Of a DNA stretch of 54,550 nt, positions 1 through 11,039 are shown in pieces (the stretch's first letter is position 1; every line of letters begins with the position of its first letter). The notes below the pieces were generated by a model. It was not told the DNA's origin. It did not search any database and was given only the letters and a program-made list of their open reading frames with translations. The DNA lies in the NCBI GenBank assembly GCA_910574455.1, contig CAJSYZ010000001.1, positions 5,170,968 through 5,225,517 on the forward strand. The letters are read 5' to 3'. A program made the translations under genes and the position numbers. This stretch comes from Trichaptum fuscoviolaceum (Eukaryota > Basidiomycota > Agaricomycetes > Hymenochaetales > Trichaptaceae).

Positions 1-985
1 TGACACGCCAGGCACGGCGCCGTTGAGCTCGAGAGGTGGCGACACAACGCCGTCACTCTCGTCCGACTCGTGTCACAGACCTTTCCACGCGGAAAGGAGG
101 TGCGGTTCGTCACACTCTTGCTACCTTCAGAGAGCTCATCCACTTTACAATTTTATTGCAAGAGCTGACACTCACCTAAAACATATAAGTAGTATTTTTT
201 AAAGGGATACAGTAGGGTATATAGCATACCGTGCTGTAAAAATAGAGTAGAAATATGTTGCAGAATTAATGTAAGCCATCCAAAAGTGCACATGAGCAAA
301 ATTTGCCTTAATTTTGTGCATTTCATGCAATAACATTGCAATTTCTTCAACTAAAAATATAAAAAAAAAGCAAGACACACAAGAACATATAAACAAAGAC
401 TAATACAAAGTTTGAAGTGAATATGTTCATTTTTCATTCCAGTGTTGTAGATTGTTCAAAGGAAGGGGCATGTTCAAAGGAGTGGTGATACACTGTAGTT
501 TGTCATAGGTGCGGCTCGAGTAGCCATGCTCGGGGAGGGCTCAGTCATTGGGCAGGAAGACAATGGGTGCACAGTTGTACTGCGCACCAGAGTGGGTTGG
601 TATGTCTGGGTGAGCGAGGGCGTTGGCGGTAAGTGGACCTTGGGCTGCTCGGCCGTACAGGCATCAAGTACCTGTTAGCTGCGATCACTTGGAACTACCT
701 CCATTCTCGAGGCCATCTGCGGTGATGTGATCAGGCTTGCCCGTGACCAGTGCTCTGGTGACAATTGTGGCACTGTTTTGGTTGCTGGGGCGGCAACATC
801 TACTTTACATGCCACCTTCTCGGGCAGTTGAAGTCCATGAAGTATTCAATTGTATAGATAGTACTAATAGACTTCTTGTATGTAAAAATGATTTTTGCTT
901 TCTTTCCATAACACTTTGTACCCATCTCCGGGTAGCCTATGAGATAACTGCTTGTAAAAAAGGATAGCACTTCCTTCATGTTGAT
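1..985. other. Left-edge region without an intact gene
   Basis: No convincing gene is visible. Positions 1-130 are GC-rich and 130-470 are AT-rich. A short open stretch at 737-967 (+) has a hydrophobic start but nothing I recognise; it ends in an A/T-rich tract (about 880-905) followed near 930-950 by a decayed copy of the sequence taactgcttgt that also ends the H2 repeat. This resembles the right edge of the cassettes at 19.7-25.7 kb, so the stretch may be a worn-down cassette. That is inference. Confidence 0.3.
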
Positions 986-1035
986 CCACGGGTCGCGGGC
1001 TCTGCTGTGAGTTTACTTACAGCCTCTAACTGCTT
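986..1035 (+). repeat. H2 hairpin repeat, copy e
   Basis: Copy of a dispersed module also found near 20.9, 22.26, 23.62 and 25.65 kb. It contains gggtcgcggg (990-999), then an 8-bp stem GCTGTGAG (1004-1011), loop TTTA and CTTACAGC (1016-1023), then taactgcttgtta. One stem pair is G-U here instead of G-C, so pairing is kept despite substitution. It stands alone at this place, with no obvious H1 partner to its left. Confidence 0.7.
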
Positions 1036-1540
1036 GTTATATAAGAGTGGATGTGGCCGTGCTTTGTTATATATTTTATGGTATAATGCTGCGGGCGCAT
1101 TGTTGGTATCACGTGCCAGCAAAAACGTTAATGAGACTGTGCATCCGTGAGGATGCTGCGCTTCTCTGTTACTCTCATTCTATCATCTTCGGTTGTCTAA
1201 GACACTGTCGTCTCTATTGAAAATACATTGCGCTGACGCTGGAAGATATCGTGTCGAGGACTCGAGCGGTTGTTTAGGAAAGGTTGATCTGTGAATGTGA
1301 GTATTCGTCCATTGCTGCAGTGAGTCATGTGCTTTATCGTCTAATGTTGAATGATATAGACTGTTGAGAAGATGTCGCAGAAGACCGATGGTGTGATGAG
1401 ATTGTCTGGCTGCAACAATACTGTTTCAGTTGCAAGTGATGAAGGGGATTGGTGATGCTTTGAAATTGAATCAAAATGCGCGGGATGTGTAAGTCAGAAG
1501 TTTCATACGCTTCTAAACTGTACTTATATTATATTGAAAT

Positions 1541-2863
1541 ATGTCATGCAGAACTCGTCAGGGATCTTTAAGGACAGGTCTCAATATTGGCGAGGCGTCC
1601 AGAAGAAAGGACTATCTAAAATGTCTTCCAGTCGAGATTCTGACATTAATGTGTCTTAATCTGACAAGCTCAATTCGGGATATGATAACGGTATCTGCGC
1701 TATCGAGTAGTCTTCGGGCAATCATTATCGACACCGCTGTCTTGTGGTCACGAGTCTGCCTTTGCAACACCATGAATGTCGATTTAATTGAAATGATCAC
1801 ACGGAGAATGAAAGACCTCTGTTGTGATGTCGTAATTGATGAAGAAAAGACATTTGGCCAAGTCATCATCAAAGGGAAATCATTTCAGGCGAATCTGGTC
1901 TCGATTCGAAAGTTATTATCGTTGTGCTGGAAATGGAGGTCCGCCACATTCACAATTCGAGCGGAAACTTCGGATATGATTCGGGAGTACTATGGAACTG
2001 CGGAGATGACGAACCTGAAGTACATGAAAGTTTACGGGATTGAAGAAACGGAAGAGGCGAATGACAGATGTTTCTACAGAAACTGGTCACTCCCATCGTT
2101 AAAATCGATAGACGATAGCCAGTCGATGGCACTAAGCTTTCCCTCGATTCATGCGCCTTCTTTGACATCGTGTTCCTTCAGTATCTGCGATACACAACTA
2201 AAGGAAGCGGCAGCGTTCTTCATGCGTATTGAGAGCCTGAAAGATCTCGAGATTTATCTTTACACGGAGGACATTTGGAACGTTGAAGGGAAAGTGGAAA
2301 TTGCCATACCATGGCTAGAGAGGTTGTCCGTGACGTTTATGAACGCGGACGAAGCTGCATTCAAAGTGTTCAAAGACATTTTCCATACTTGCAATATCGG
2401 ATTCCTGAAAATCGAAGTCTGCTTGGAAGATGGGGAACATAGGAATTCAATAGCGGAGGGGTGTAGAGCTTGGCTTAAAGTCTTGGGGAGAAGATTCGGA
2501 AAACTTAAAACTCTTTTCCTCAAGATCTCCAGGTGCGAGTTGTTGGAAATGGGAAATGCCACGGGAGATCTGGGAGAGGATGAATGGAGAAGATGTCGGC
2601 TCTATCTGATTGATGACATACTATATAATCTTCCATTGACAACCTCGACGTTGAAGATCTCAGTTTCGGACTTACCAATGGAAGCATTTAGAGACGATGG
2701 CAAGGGAAGAATGGTCTTGGATGGTAGGCATGAGTTGAAGAGGATTTCGTATAGTGATTGCAATATGTTGGAGGTCGGATTTCTTGAGAAGATGACGGAG
2801 AGCCTAGCGAATACCGACATAGTTATTAGATGTGTAGATTGTGTCGATTGTGGCAATATGTGA
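1541..2863 (+). CDS. F-box protein, local paralogue family
   Basis: Uninterrupted reading of 440 residues. An F-box-like segment lies at about residues 25-74 (LPVEILTLMCLNL, then a conserved LWSRV). F-box proteins are substrate receptors of SCF ubiquitin ligases, with the F-box contacting Skp1; the target is unknown. The C-terminal part shares landmarks with the genes at 15.2, 16.8, 32.1 and 48.5 kb: MITRRMKD..DVVIDE after the F-box, a Y/F-x-NW-S-LP block in the middle, and LIDDILYNLP near the end. I chose the ATG at 1541; an upstream intron ending at the AG near 1550 cannot be excluded. The 500 bp upstream shows no other gene. Family membership is seen; ligase function is inferred. Confidence 0.8.
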   Translation: MSCRTRQGSLRTGLNIGEASRRKDYLKCLPVEILTLMCLNLTSSIRDMITVSALSSSLRAIIIDTAVLWSRVCLCNTMNVDLIEMITRRMKDLCCDVVIDEEKTFGQVIIKGKSFQANLVSIRKLLSLCWKWRSATFTIRAETSDMIREYYGTAEMTNLKYMKVYGIEETEEANDRCFYRNWSLPSLKSIDDSQSMALSFPSIHAPSLTSCSFSICDTQLKEAAAFFMRIESLKDLEIYLYTEDIWNVEGKVEIAIPWLERLSVTFMNADEAAFKVFKDIFHTCNIGFLKIEVCLEDGEHRNSIAEGCRAWLKVLGRRFGKLKTLFLKISRCELLEMGNATGDLGEDEWRRCRLYLIDDILYNLPLTTSTLKISVSDLPMEAFRDDGKGRMVLDGRHELKRISYSDCNMLEVGFLEKMTESLANTDIVIRCVDCVDCGNM

Positions 2864-3878
2864 TATCTATGTGGGTTTTTGGCTGGTTACATAGATCAAT
2901 ATAGCAATTCTAGCTTCTTTCAATATACTCGAAATTGGAGGAGGCAATATGCCTATCTAATTATAAGTCAGCCATTCTTTAGAGATGAAGTGGTAGAGGA
3001 TTGGCAATATAATTATGAGTCTTTTGTGATGCGTTTTGTGTAGTCAACTTCATGTTCGACTATTGGAAATTGAGCGGATAACCGTCTGTTACAAGTCACA
3101 ACGATAAGTGACATAGAGAGTTGGCATGGATATGTATATGATCTATTGCATTGTGCTGGCGTGGCTGATGGGGGTAATTAAATATTGAGGTTATGGTACA
3201 GAAGGGAGAAGTCATTTAGTGATTGAGGGAATGTGCGATGTGGTTCTTTTGCGGTCTGTTGTGATGTAGATAAGGTACAAAGCAGGGGCTGTTGAAGGAA
3301 TTAATTATACGAGTTGGAAAACGGTGATGAATTAGAAATGAATAATCTTTAGTGCTTGCAGTGATTCTTCTCTCATGTAATCCACCACGTTCCGAGAGCC
3401 TCTAGTGGTTATCCTATGAGCTTTTCAACCATGTTTGAGAAGCAATGGCTTAATGATAGTATCCTTTCTGACTACCATGCTATATTTAGTGCTCTTGCAA
3501 AGATAAAATTATGATTGAAGGAATACGTGACTGATTTAGGGATATCTGCCTGGTAGGTACACTGTGGAACAAATGTGGAACAAGGTGTTCTATCGACATC
3601 AGTTCGCTCTGACATATCGCGCCGCTTCAAGTCCCATGGTCTTTACACTGACTACATGAAGTTCGATTAGTAAAAGGGGATTAGGTACAGGAGAATATTG
3701 CTCTAATGAGAGCGGAGATCTGATATGAGGAAGAGATTTTACACGATGGAGGAGCTTGCATGGTGTGATTCAATTGTGTCAGTATCGAAGAAGACTTGTT
3801 GAGATCACTTCTAGACGAAGATATGTCAGAGGTTGACATTGAGAGCAGAATAAACCGGGTCCCTCACCTTTAAGAGTA
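2864..3878. other. Intergenic, nothing recognised
   Basis: AT-rich sequence between the F-box gene and the CLF1 remnant. No open frame of note, no repeat shared with the rest of the window and no clear regulatory motif were found. Confidence 0.5.
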
Positions 3879-4605
3879 TTCCTGGCTGACTTAAGCGTCA
3901 CCGGAGAGGACAATATGTGTATCTGTGGCTGGACTAAGCATTGTGCGAAGAGGTAGACTCGGAAGATGTAGAAATCAAAGTACGTTGTCTGTTCCATATA
4001 AGTTATTGCAGTTGCTAATATCCGTTCACGCAGAATCATGATCGGATATAGTAAGCATACGGAGCAGCATTACAAGTGGTTTCTCAAAAGGAATTCCCAC
4101 TTGCAAAGTTGTGGCTCAGGTTGCGAGCTTCGAGGTCCACGGCTTGAACTACCAGTAGCAGGAAAATTTCAAAAGCTATATCCAACTTGTGCTCGACAAA
4201 ATTGCCTTTGTTTCTATTATTTGGATTGATAGCTAACACTCTATCGAGCCTCGAGACCTTGGCGGTGTGCAAACGCTCTACAAAACTTTCATCAAATAGA
4301 ATTCAACGATCTTCTCAGCATGGATTTAATCCATATAGTTGGAGTCGGTGCTCGTTTATGGTTATCGAGCGGAATCCGTATTAAACGTTGAGAAATTTCA
4401 GCAGCCACTCTGGTACCCTGAGTACCACTGGAAGGCGTTAATTGACTTCGAGTTTGAGTAAGACAAGAAACTGCGACTCGAGCGAGATGTCTGTATGAGT
4501 ACCCTGGGCATTTCAGTGGCCACGTGAAGGTCTGGCGTGCGTACGCATAATTTGAAGCAAGCCCGATCCCTGTTAGCCAGGCTTCGTGTGCTGAGGGAAG
4601 ATGGA
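3879..4605 (+). pseudogene. clf1: CLF1/Crooked-neck fragment, middle-to-C-terminal HAT repeats
   Basis: Decayed piece of the HAT-repeat splicing factor Clf1 (Syf3/Crooked neck). Reading across frames gives LKRH(R)RG..Y.YLWLD, then EEVDSEDVEIK before an intron-like gap (gtacgt..cacgcag, about 3979-4033), then SYIQLVLD, WKALIDFEFE and finally SGHVKVW followed by FEASPIPV. These occur in the order expected in Clf1. In-frame stops (LWLD-stop, FEFE-stop, YA-stop) and frameshifts show it is not functional. The retained intron means DNA-level copying, not a retrocopy. It begins at almost the same HAT segment where the opposite-strand CLF1 fragment at 35.06-36.41 kb ends. Confidence 0.8.
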
Positions 4606-4845
4606 GGAGAAGATGCTGGATGGCGTTTTGACCCTTGCTGATTTTGTTATGAGTCAAAACATGCATATTTCTGTCGTTTTGTCTTCAAATTGATTGTATT
4701 ATTGATATTTTGAGTTGAATATATCCAGAGTGGATGGGTGTTGAGGCAAAGAGCGGAAGAAGCAAAGATCATCATTACGAGTGTGCTACGAAAGGAGTAT
4801 AATCGAAACCATATGAACGCAAAGAGAATTCAAAGACCTTTTGAA

Positions 4846-5703
4846 TCAAGAGAAAAATGTATCGAATGTGAGCGGGACCGCCTCATTTGTCTGTTTTGTC
4901 TGTGGGCTATCTTCCCTGTCTGCCATACGTGCGACCATCTCTACCGTGCGTTTAATAAGCAGTATCTCTTGCGGACTTTGCGTAATGAGTGCATGGCATG
5001 CCGGGCAAGTGTAAACAAGCTTTTCGCGAGGTTTATTATTGTCCTGTTAATGGTGAGTAATGTGATCTCGAAAATTAAGATCATCTTAACCAACCGATTC
5101 GGGACTTTGTGTGAGTTGACCGGAGTGGGATGAGGAATCTGCCTTCTTCAAGTGACTGTTAAACAAGTCATATAGGCATTTCTTGCAGAAGGTGTGCTTG
5201 CATCCTAGCAAACTAAAACACCATTCAGCATAGGATTGGTACAGCAAAACATAGTAAGCGTACGTATATGGTTTCCACAATGTTCTGTGACAAATTAAGC
5301 ACTGCATGTGGTCTTGCAAGTCCGAGATAACCTGTGTTGTGCTTAGACATGACTTTTGAGTGACATGTAGAAGTCTTACGTTCTGGAATTCGGTTATCTG
5401 CTTTTTCATGTTTGCGATTTCCCTGGATTTTGCCTTGTCGTCGTACTGGGAGTCCGAGAGCACGACAATGTCGTCGTCGCTGTTTGTGAGGTCAATGATG
5501 GTTCTGGTACCTCGTGCTCGATGATACGGTGACGCTGTGACTTTGGAGGATGTAGCAGCTTTCCTGTTGCTGGGTCTGGGTGGGTTTGCTATGTCAATGA
5601 CATCGACATCATCGATTGTAAGGTCGACGACCGTCTTGATACGTTGAGATTTGCGTGTTTGGGACATGGATTTATTGGCGATCGTTGTCCTTTCGGACGG
5701 CAT
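4846..5703 (-). CDS. RING-finger protein with SUMO-interacting-like motifs (STUbL-like)
   Basis: Three-exon model: 5703-5264, 5212-5095, 5043-4846; introns of 51 nt each keep the frame and give 251 residues. The N-terminus has acidic V/I-rich motifs, VVDLTIDD (residues 25-32) and IIDLTNSDDDIVVLSDS (69-85), typical of SUMO-interacting motifs. A charged, possibly coiled stretch follows (88-110). The RING starts at CLICHRTLWKPYT (135-147), continues after the first splice as GCKHTFCKKC, and ends in exon 3 with YTCPACHALI. Splicing is needed to bring the cysteines to normal RING spacing. SIMs plus a C-terminal RING is the layout of RNF4/Slx8-type SUMO-targeted ubiquitin ligases; that role is inferred. 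A 77-nt alternative second intron from 5120 would break the frame. The gene appears intact. Confidence 0.7.
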
Positions 5704-6382
5704 GCGTGGAGTTGTGAGAGTCGATGTAGGTCTTGAGGACAGATTTGTAGTAAGAAATGTGTTTTTGTTGAATAGATGCGATGGTGGTGGTTGTGATGAA
5801 GGTGACTTATGGTGTTGTGTACGTATGTATAGGTAAACATGTTCCGACTACAGCTTAGCGGATTCTATTATTAGTGTGCTAGCTTTTTTAACTGTTTAAG
5901 AGCAAACCCTCATTTACAATGTGACCAATGTCAGGAACTGTCTTTTGGATATATGAAAAACCGGTTGAATGCGGTGGTCTGAATATACATCTTCAGTCGC
6001 GAGTGTTGTAAGTTGAAAGGGTATTGTGAAAGAATGATAATAAGGTGACCCTGTCCTTTTATTCTTCTGAACATATCAAAACCAAATATGATTCAGTGAC
6101 GGTAAGCTCTTTAGATACTGGAATCATAGTGTGAATTGGGGAATTGAAGCGGGGAGCTGGGTGCGAAGAGCTATGTTTCTCCGGCTCGAGTCGCTCCTCA
6201 ACACCAACCTGTTTCCTCAGACGTGACTATTTACGCAATGCGCTTCTTCATGCTGACGTCGACCGAAAGGGAGGACCTGATAGGCCCCCATTTTGTACCA
6301 GAATTGTACAAGTAAAATCGACTCATCATGTCTTCTGTGCGTGCGCCTGTATGCACATCAAACTTCAACCACATACTAAATA
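5704..6382. other. Intergenic, nothing recognised
   Basis: Upstream region of the RING gene plus an unassigned stretch. A short open frame at 6144-6404 (+) has no recognisable domain and runs into a duplicated fragment, so I do not call it a gene. Confidence 0.4.
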
Positions 6383-6585
6383 TCAGAGTCAGTGTACGCC
6401 TTAGGTCCATCAGCTTGGACGGTAGTTTCTCTTCCGAAACTGTGAGTATCCATGTCTTCTTTTGCTATGGTAATGCAGACCAACCCTCAGACGCAGTGTA
6501 GGAATTTGCTACACAAACGTCCAGAATTCTTGGTCTAACTTGTTAAGTGGCAGACCACTTCTGAAAACGTGAGCATCTGTGCAGT
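6383..6585 (+). repeat. Duplicated gene fragment R4, copy 1
   Basis: Closely resembles 13823-14030. Both copies carry an exon-like piece reading LxxSAWT or LAWTxVxLPK, a GT donor (gtgagt), an acceptor acgcag, and a second exon-like piece ending in aagtggcagacc(a/g)cttctgaaaa before another gtgag donor. Matching splice signals mean a segment of an intron-containing gene was copied as DNA. I do not recognise the parent gene. Stops break the frame in both copies. Confidence 0.6.
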
Positions 6586-7350
6586 ACTTTTGCGATGTTG
6601 ACAACTAATTTGGTTTATATTGGGTGAGGTTGCGGCATCGTATGATTTTCCGTAGCTTACTGACAAGCTCGACGAAAGTTAACAACCTCGGCCGTTTCCC
6701 ATAAGTCCAACACCAAAAGTAGGACTTTGGCATTTGAAAATGCCACTCGTCGTACATCCGAAGAAGAACCCAATTACCCCCCTTGTGTTGTCAAACGTAT
6801 CACTAGATCCAGAGGAAGGTGCTCATGCATGTTGGCTCCACGAACAGCAGGAAGACTCATGCTGAGCAGCTTTTATCGAAGCCATAGAGGAACAGCTTCA
6901 CCGCAATCTTGGACACGCATGCGACACCTGCTTCTGTCGCCTCGCACTATCCACTGTGCTGGGAGAACACATGGCCATCTTTAGTGCACCTGTGTAGTGG
7001 CGCCCCAGACATCGAGCAGGGGATGCTCTCTTTCCTCAATATGTACATTGTGGCGAAAGCCTTGACATCATGACCGTGCTGGCTGAGCTCCGGCTGGAGA
7101 AACAGGTGAGCAACGTACAAGAACTGATGAAAGCGGGGGAAAGCCAGATTCAAGCTCGACGATGCTGAACTACTTGGAAAGACTGTACCTCATTGTAGTT
7201 ATATACATGTCGTTCTCCCGGATGAATCCACATATGCTCCTCTCCATCACACTGAATGTCTCCATTCATTTTTTTAATTCTAGGGACTCGTTGAAGGACT
7301 CAACTGGTGGCTGTGGTCCTGCGTAAGTGTGTAACTTTATAAATCCCTAG
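6586..7350 (+). other. Unrecognised coding-like fragments
   Basis: Several short in-frame runs look protein-like, for example LALSTVLGEHMAIFSAP near 6935-6990 and LAELRLEKQ near 7080-7105, the latter followed by a gtgagc donor. Stops and frame changes separate them. They may be pieces of the gene continuing into the LCCL-type remnant at 7359, but I cannot show this. Confidence 0.3.
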
Positions 7351-7358
7351 CCCATGGC

Positions 7359-7815
7359 TTGACGTCAGCAGCGTTTCCTACCGTGTACCCGCAATGTACC
7401 TACTTCAGAGACTTTGCACTTGTATTCAATATCCTTGTAACTGCATTTATCTTCTTGGTCCTCAGACCAACCCGGATCTTCTTTTACTGGTGCCTTATTT
7501 GCCTCGGGTTCTGGAATGTGACGCTCTTCTCTCATCCACACGATTACATTCCTTCGCTTGACAAAGCCATTGCTACCTTCCTTCCAACACTATATGTGGC
7601 TTACATCTTGTGATGATTTTCTTTCCGATCCACTCTTTTAACACTTGCAAAGGCGGACTGATTAGTACATCGAGGCATTTTAGCCTAGTGTATTGTTAGA
7701 TATTATCACAGACAATATTCCATTGGGCCGGATTATCGCTAGCGACATACGGGAAGCAATGGGGACATTGGCGGACGTGATAACTATTGCTCTTGTTGTC
7801 TTTTTCCTCGTCGAG
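7359..7815 (+). pseudogene. LCCL-domain membrane protein, C-terminal transmembrane fragment
   Basis: First frame (7359-7613): TVYPQCTYFRDFALVFNIL, then LVLRPTRIFFYWC, CLGFWNVTLFSHP and FLPTLYVAYI, which matches the multi-span C-terminal half of fungal LCCL-domain proteins as I know them. After a frame break, a second frame from 7693 gives IPLGRIIASDI and a hydrophobic helix ITIALVVFFLV, again in family order. The LCCL domain itself and several membrane spans are missing. It has no intact start or end, so I treat it as a captured, decayed fragment. Identification is from pattern memory only. Confidence 0.6.
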
Positions 7816-8222
7816 CCTGTACTGCGTTGCCATTGTATACATGTCGTTCCCCTGACGAGCCCCATGTCCTTCAATCAGCGCGACATTGCGACGGCCCCCG
7901 TTCTTCTCCGTTTGTTATTTGGTTTTTGTACATATTTATAATCGGTAGTATTTTTAACTTTTTTGTTTTGATTAATGTTTTGGGAAATTTGGGAGGGGTA
8001 TCGGGCCTTGCCAGTCATGCTGGTCCTCCCGAATTATCTATTGTTGTTGTTAAATATTTGTATGTATTTGTATCAGGTAGTATAAAGAGATTGGCTTTCG
8101 TTCGAAATGTTCTTGATCTTTCTTTCTATCTTCCTAATTAAAGCATTAAGTTTTAAGTCTGATAGTTTTATTAGACATATGTTACTATGTTTCTAATTTT
8201 CTATTATATTCCAGACTCGGCC

Positions 8223-8547
8223 ATGCTTTCGTACATTTGCACTAAAGCTACGTGCAATACAGCAATCCGTGGATATCAAGCTAGGCTCAAACATGAGCGT
8301 GATTTCCATGAATCACCTGTGAAAGTGACTAGCAAATGTACGTATCTTATACTGTGACTATGTAGATAGAGTTACTAACTGCTCTACAGATGGAAAAGTC
8401 TTTTTTGTCGACAGGGAGTTATATGTCGATCGTCTCCTCTGCCCAGTTTGTCGAGTACATAAGACTAAGAACAGGGTTAGGTTTCAGAAGCATGTCCGAT
8501 ATTGTATATATGGGATAGAAGAAGATAGAACTGTTTCCGATGTTTGA
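8223..8547 (+). CDS. Small double C2H2/C2HC zinc-finger protein
   Basis: Two exons, 8223-8337 and 8390-8547, with a 52-nt intron (gtacgt..ctctacag; branch-like actaact) give 90 residues ending at TGA. Finger 1 is C6-x4-C11-x12-H24-x4-H29; finger 2 is C56-x2-C59-x13-H73-x3-C77. Spacing between the fingers (26 residues from H29 to C56) and the phase-1 intron ten residues after H29 match exactly the second and third fingers of the OrsD-type gene at 51.3 kb (H58, C85, intron in codon 68). It is therefore probably a stand-alone or truncated relative of that N-terminus. Nucleic-acid binding is the usual role of such fingers but is not shown. The coding frame is clean. Confidence 0.6.
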
Positions 8548-9741
8548 CATTTGTCCTAATGCCACTTTACTTCTTTCCCGATCGGAAAATATCTCGTTGT
8601 TTTATGCCAGTGATTTTCTCAAAATCCCTTCTTCCCCAGACTCACTTCTTTCTTAATTCCATCCATTTGTTTACCTCTCTGTCCTTTCCTGATTTGTTAG
8701 TTTTCTATATATGACCAGCCAACCGTCTGCTACCGCTTTACATTGCATTCTCTCTGAATGAGTATTCATGGAAAAAAAAAAATTATCAGTGAGCCGATTC
8801 GGATCAATGTTGACGGTATGCTAGACATTATATAAAGTATATGTGTACAACAGTTGGATGTATTCACTAAAGCAGTTCGGAAGTCGTCGACTTTCGTACT
8901 CCTTTTATGTCCTGAACTAGCGGGGTCGGAGTGTTATATCACAATCCAACCGATATACATATGCGATAAAGTTACTTTTTCGTATATTTAAAATTTGATA
9001 AGGGCAGGGAATGTTTATCTTGGACAAAATCAAAATGTACCTAATTGCTAATAAATATCTCTGTGAAAGTTAGCTTTACTCCGGCCGTATTGTTTGAGTA
9101 TTTTGATTATATCATTGCTACGGTGAATAGCGGATAGAAGTTGTAGTGTCGATGAGACGTTGTCCGATGGCTGAGAGAGTCTGTTTAATAGATCCGAGAG
9201 TTTTGAAAGATAGGGAACGTCCTTGCAAATTGGCTACCAATCTGAGGTATATCTTGGCGAGCATAAGTGCGGCACTATACCATTTGACAGGAATGTGTCT
9301 TTACCTATGAATGACAATAGACCACAAATCAATTGGTTCGCAATAGATACTATTATATATCACAAAGATATTCCGCAAAAAAAGTGTCTGGCAGCAGGGA
9401 ATCTGTTTCGAACAGTAAACCTCAGATTTAGTATCATTGCTCTGTGAGAATTTAGGCTTACGCGTGATTGTGCCATTTGGTGAAAGGAAGCGGTTCAGCT
9501 CAGAGATTTTTCATCCATGATGGTGCATTTGGGCCTTGAAACTGTTCTTGACGTACGTGCTCGATGTGCAGATCTTATCACTGCTATGGGTGTGGATTTT
9601 GCTGCGCATTGCTTCTTTAGTCTGGGAGCTATGTCACTAGTTGTCGCATAGTGAGATGGTTGTGTTTGGTTTGATATAGTCATGTGATACTGTGCTCACA
9701 TGAGAATGAGAAAGATGCATATGTTACGCTAGAAGAAATAC
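8548..9741. other. Intergenic, nothing recognised
   Basis: AT-rich and pyrimidine-rich sequence. An A9 run lies near 8772. Open stretches at 9223-9447 (+) and 9495-9683 have no domain or splice context that would support a gene. Confidence 0.4.
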
Positions 9742-9872
9742 CACAACTCGAGACAAGTGGGTGCACGCGTACGTCACGCGTCAAACTGCGTCGCGTCTCT
9801 TCATCATTGACGCTCCGAACCTCAAGACAGCGGCGACACACAATGAAGACCGCGAATATGTCGTTTCGTAAG
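9742..9872 (+). repeat. Dispersed fragment R1, copy 1
   Basis: Matches 47896-48032 in the same orientation; shared words include gcacgtcacgc-like sequence, cctcaagacagc and gaagaccg(c/a)gaatat. It reads like a coding remnant in the second copy (RIKSRHVTRV, then a serine/aspartate-rich stretch), but frames differ between copies. Parent gene not recognised. Confidence 0.6.
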
Positions 9873-9897
9873 AATGCAAGATGAAGACCCATTTGTC

Positions 9898-10440
9898 AAT
9901 GCCTAGCGGACGCTAACCGCTGTAACAAAGTCATTCGGTCAAAGCCTTATTTGTACCACCTGGCTCTCTGCTCAAGGCCTCGCGGATGCTACCCCGGGCC
10001 GCTTTCAAAGCAGCAGACACTATCTGCTATAACAAAGCTTGCAATGCCTGTGTCGGTCGAGGCCTTCTTTGTGTCACCCGACTTATTTGCTCAACGCCTA
10101 GGGGACGCTACCTGTTTCAACAAAGCCATTCGGACGAGGCCTTATTTGTGGTACCCAACTTATTGGTCAAGGCCTTTCGGACGCAACTCGCTTTCAAAGC
10201 AGCAGATGCTACCTGCTATAAAAAAAAGCGCAATCAGCCGCGGCTGTCTGTGTGCCCAGCGCATGCTTCCCGCAGCAGCAGATGCTATTTGCTAAATAAA
10301 AGCCCAGTCAGTCGCGGTGGTCTCTCATTGCTAAATAGTGGATGCTCCCATTATGCAGCCTGGCTGCCCAGCAGATGCTACCTGCTTTCAAATTAGAGGT
10401 TACAACCCACTTTTAAAGCAGCAGATTCCACCTGCAATAT
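9898..10440 (+). repeat. Degenerate tandem repeat with small inverted repeats
   Basis: Units of roughly 75-120 bp recur with variation. Recurrent words are aggccttatttgt, caa(g/c)gcct, gctttcaaagcagcag and agcagatgctacctgct (near 10010, 10200, 10275, 10370 and 10420). The last word is an imperfect inverted repeat (AGCAG..CTGCT). No reading frame is preserved along the array. It lies between R1 and R2 copies that are only about 85 bp apart at 48 kb, so it may have been inserted or expanded here. Confidence 0.65.
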
Positions 10441-10616
10441 CAAAGCCCATTACTTGTTGCCGAGATTCAGGGTGTGGAACAGAAGTAAAGTGAGTATTGT
10501 ACTCAAGTGTTTATTTACATGGGTGGCACTATCTATGGAGACCTTCGGTTGGCCTAGCCTTCCCTGTGGGTTTGCCGAGGTTTCTCCTCGTCAGAGGCTG
10601 CGCCTCCCTTCGGTTG

Positions 10617-10779
10617 TGGGCTTGACTCGTCGGTCCCTCGGGAACCCAAGTTGTCCTAGAGCAAGGACCTGTTCAGGGAGCTCCTGGGCGGCTTCTCCCA
10701 CAAGAACCTGCAAGCCCAATTTTATACTACAGCATCCTTCGAGGAAGCCTTTCTTTCTAGATTGTCGACAACGGACGGT
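10617..10779 (+). repeat. Dispersed fragment R2, copy 1
   Basis: Highly similar to 48117-48279, same orientation. Shared features: gggcttgactcgtcgg, ggcggcttctcc, acaagaacctg and an almost identical 3' end gcatccttcgaggaagcctttctttct. In one frame it reads FSDKNL..Q..TIASFEEAFLSKL, protein-like but with stops. Parent gene not recognised. The copy order R1 then R2 is kept at both places. Confidence 0.7.
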
Positions 10780-11039
10780 AGCGTGCGGGAGCGCAGGAAC
10801 GAGTCAGTGTAATGTACAGTAATGTCTCGGATCTATCCGGTACATCGCAAGAGGCAGCACCGCCCGCAGTTCATCGCCATCGATTAATATAAGTTCTCTT
10901 ATTCGTTTTTCTTGTATTTCCTTCACAGTTTCTTGTAATCTGATGCTAATCTCACATACCATTGTCCACCTTATTTACGACGTGTCGAGGTTGAGCAAAA
11001 TGGAAAGCGGTCCGACATCATCTTCGGCGTCCTGTGCAA

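Noticed and set aside
4738..5133. Plus-strand frame of 131 residues with many CxxC-like pairs, looking like a zinc finger
   Set aside because: It is the antisense of exon 3 and the second intron of the minus-strand RING gene, whose exons splice in frame and complete the RING.
10454..10822. Plus-strand frame of 122 residues with a partner frame at 48093
   Set aside because: This arises from the R2 repeat; the better conserved protein-like reading is in another frame and contains stops, so no gene is called.
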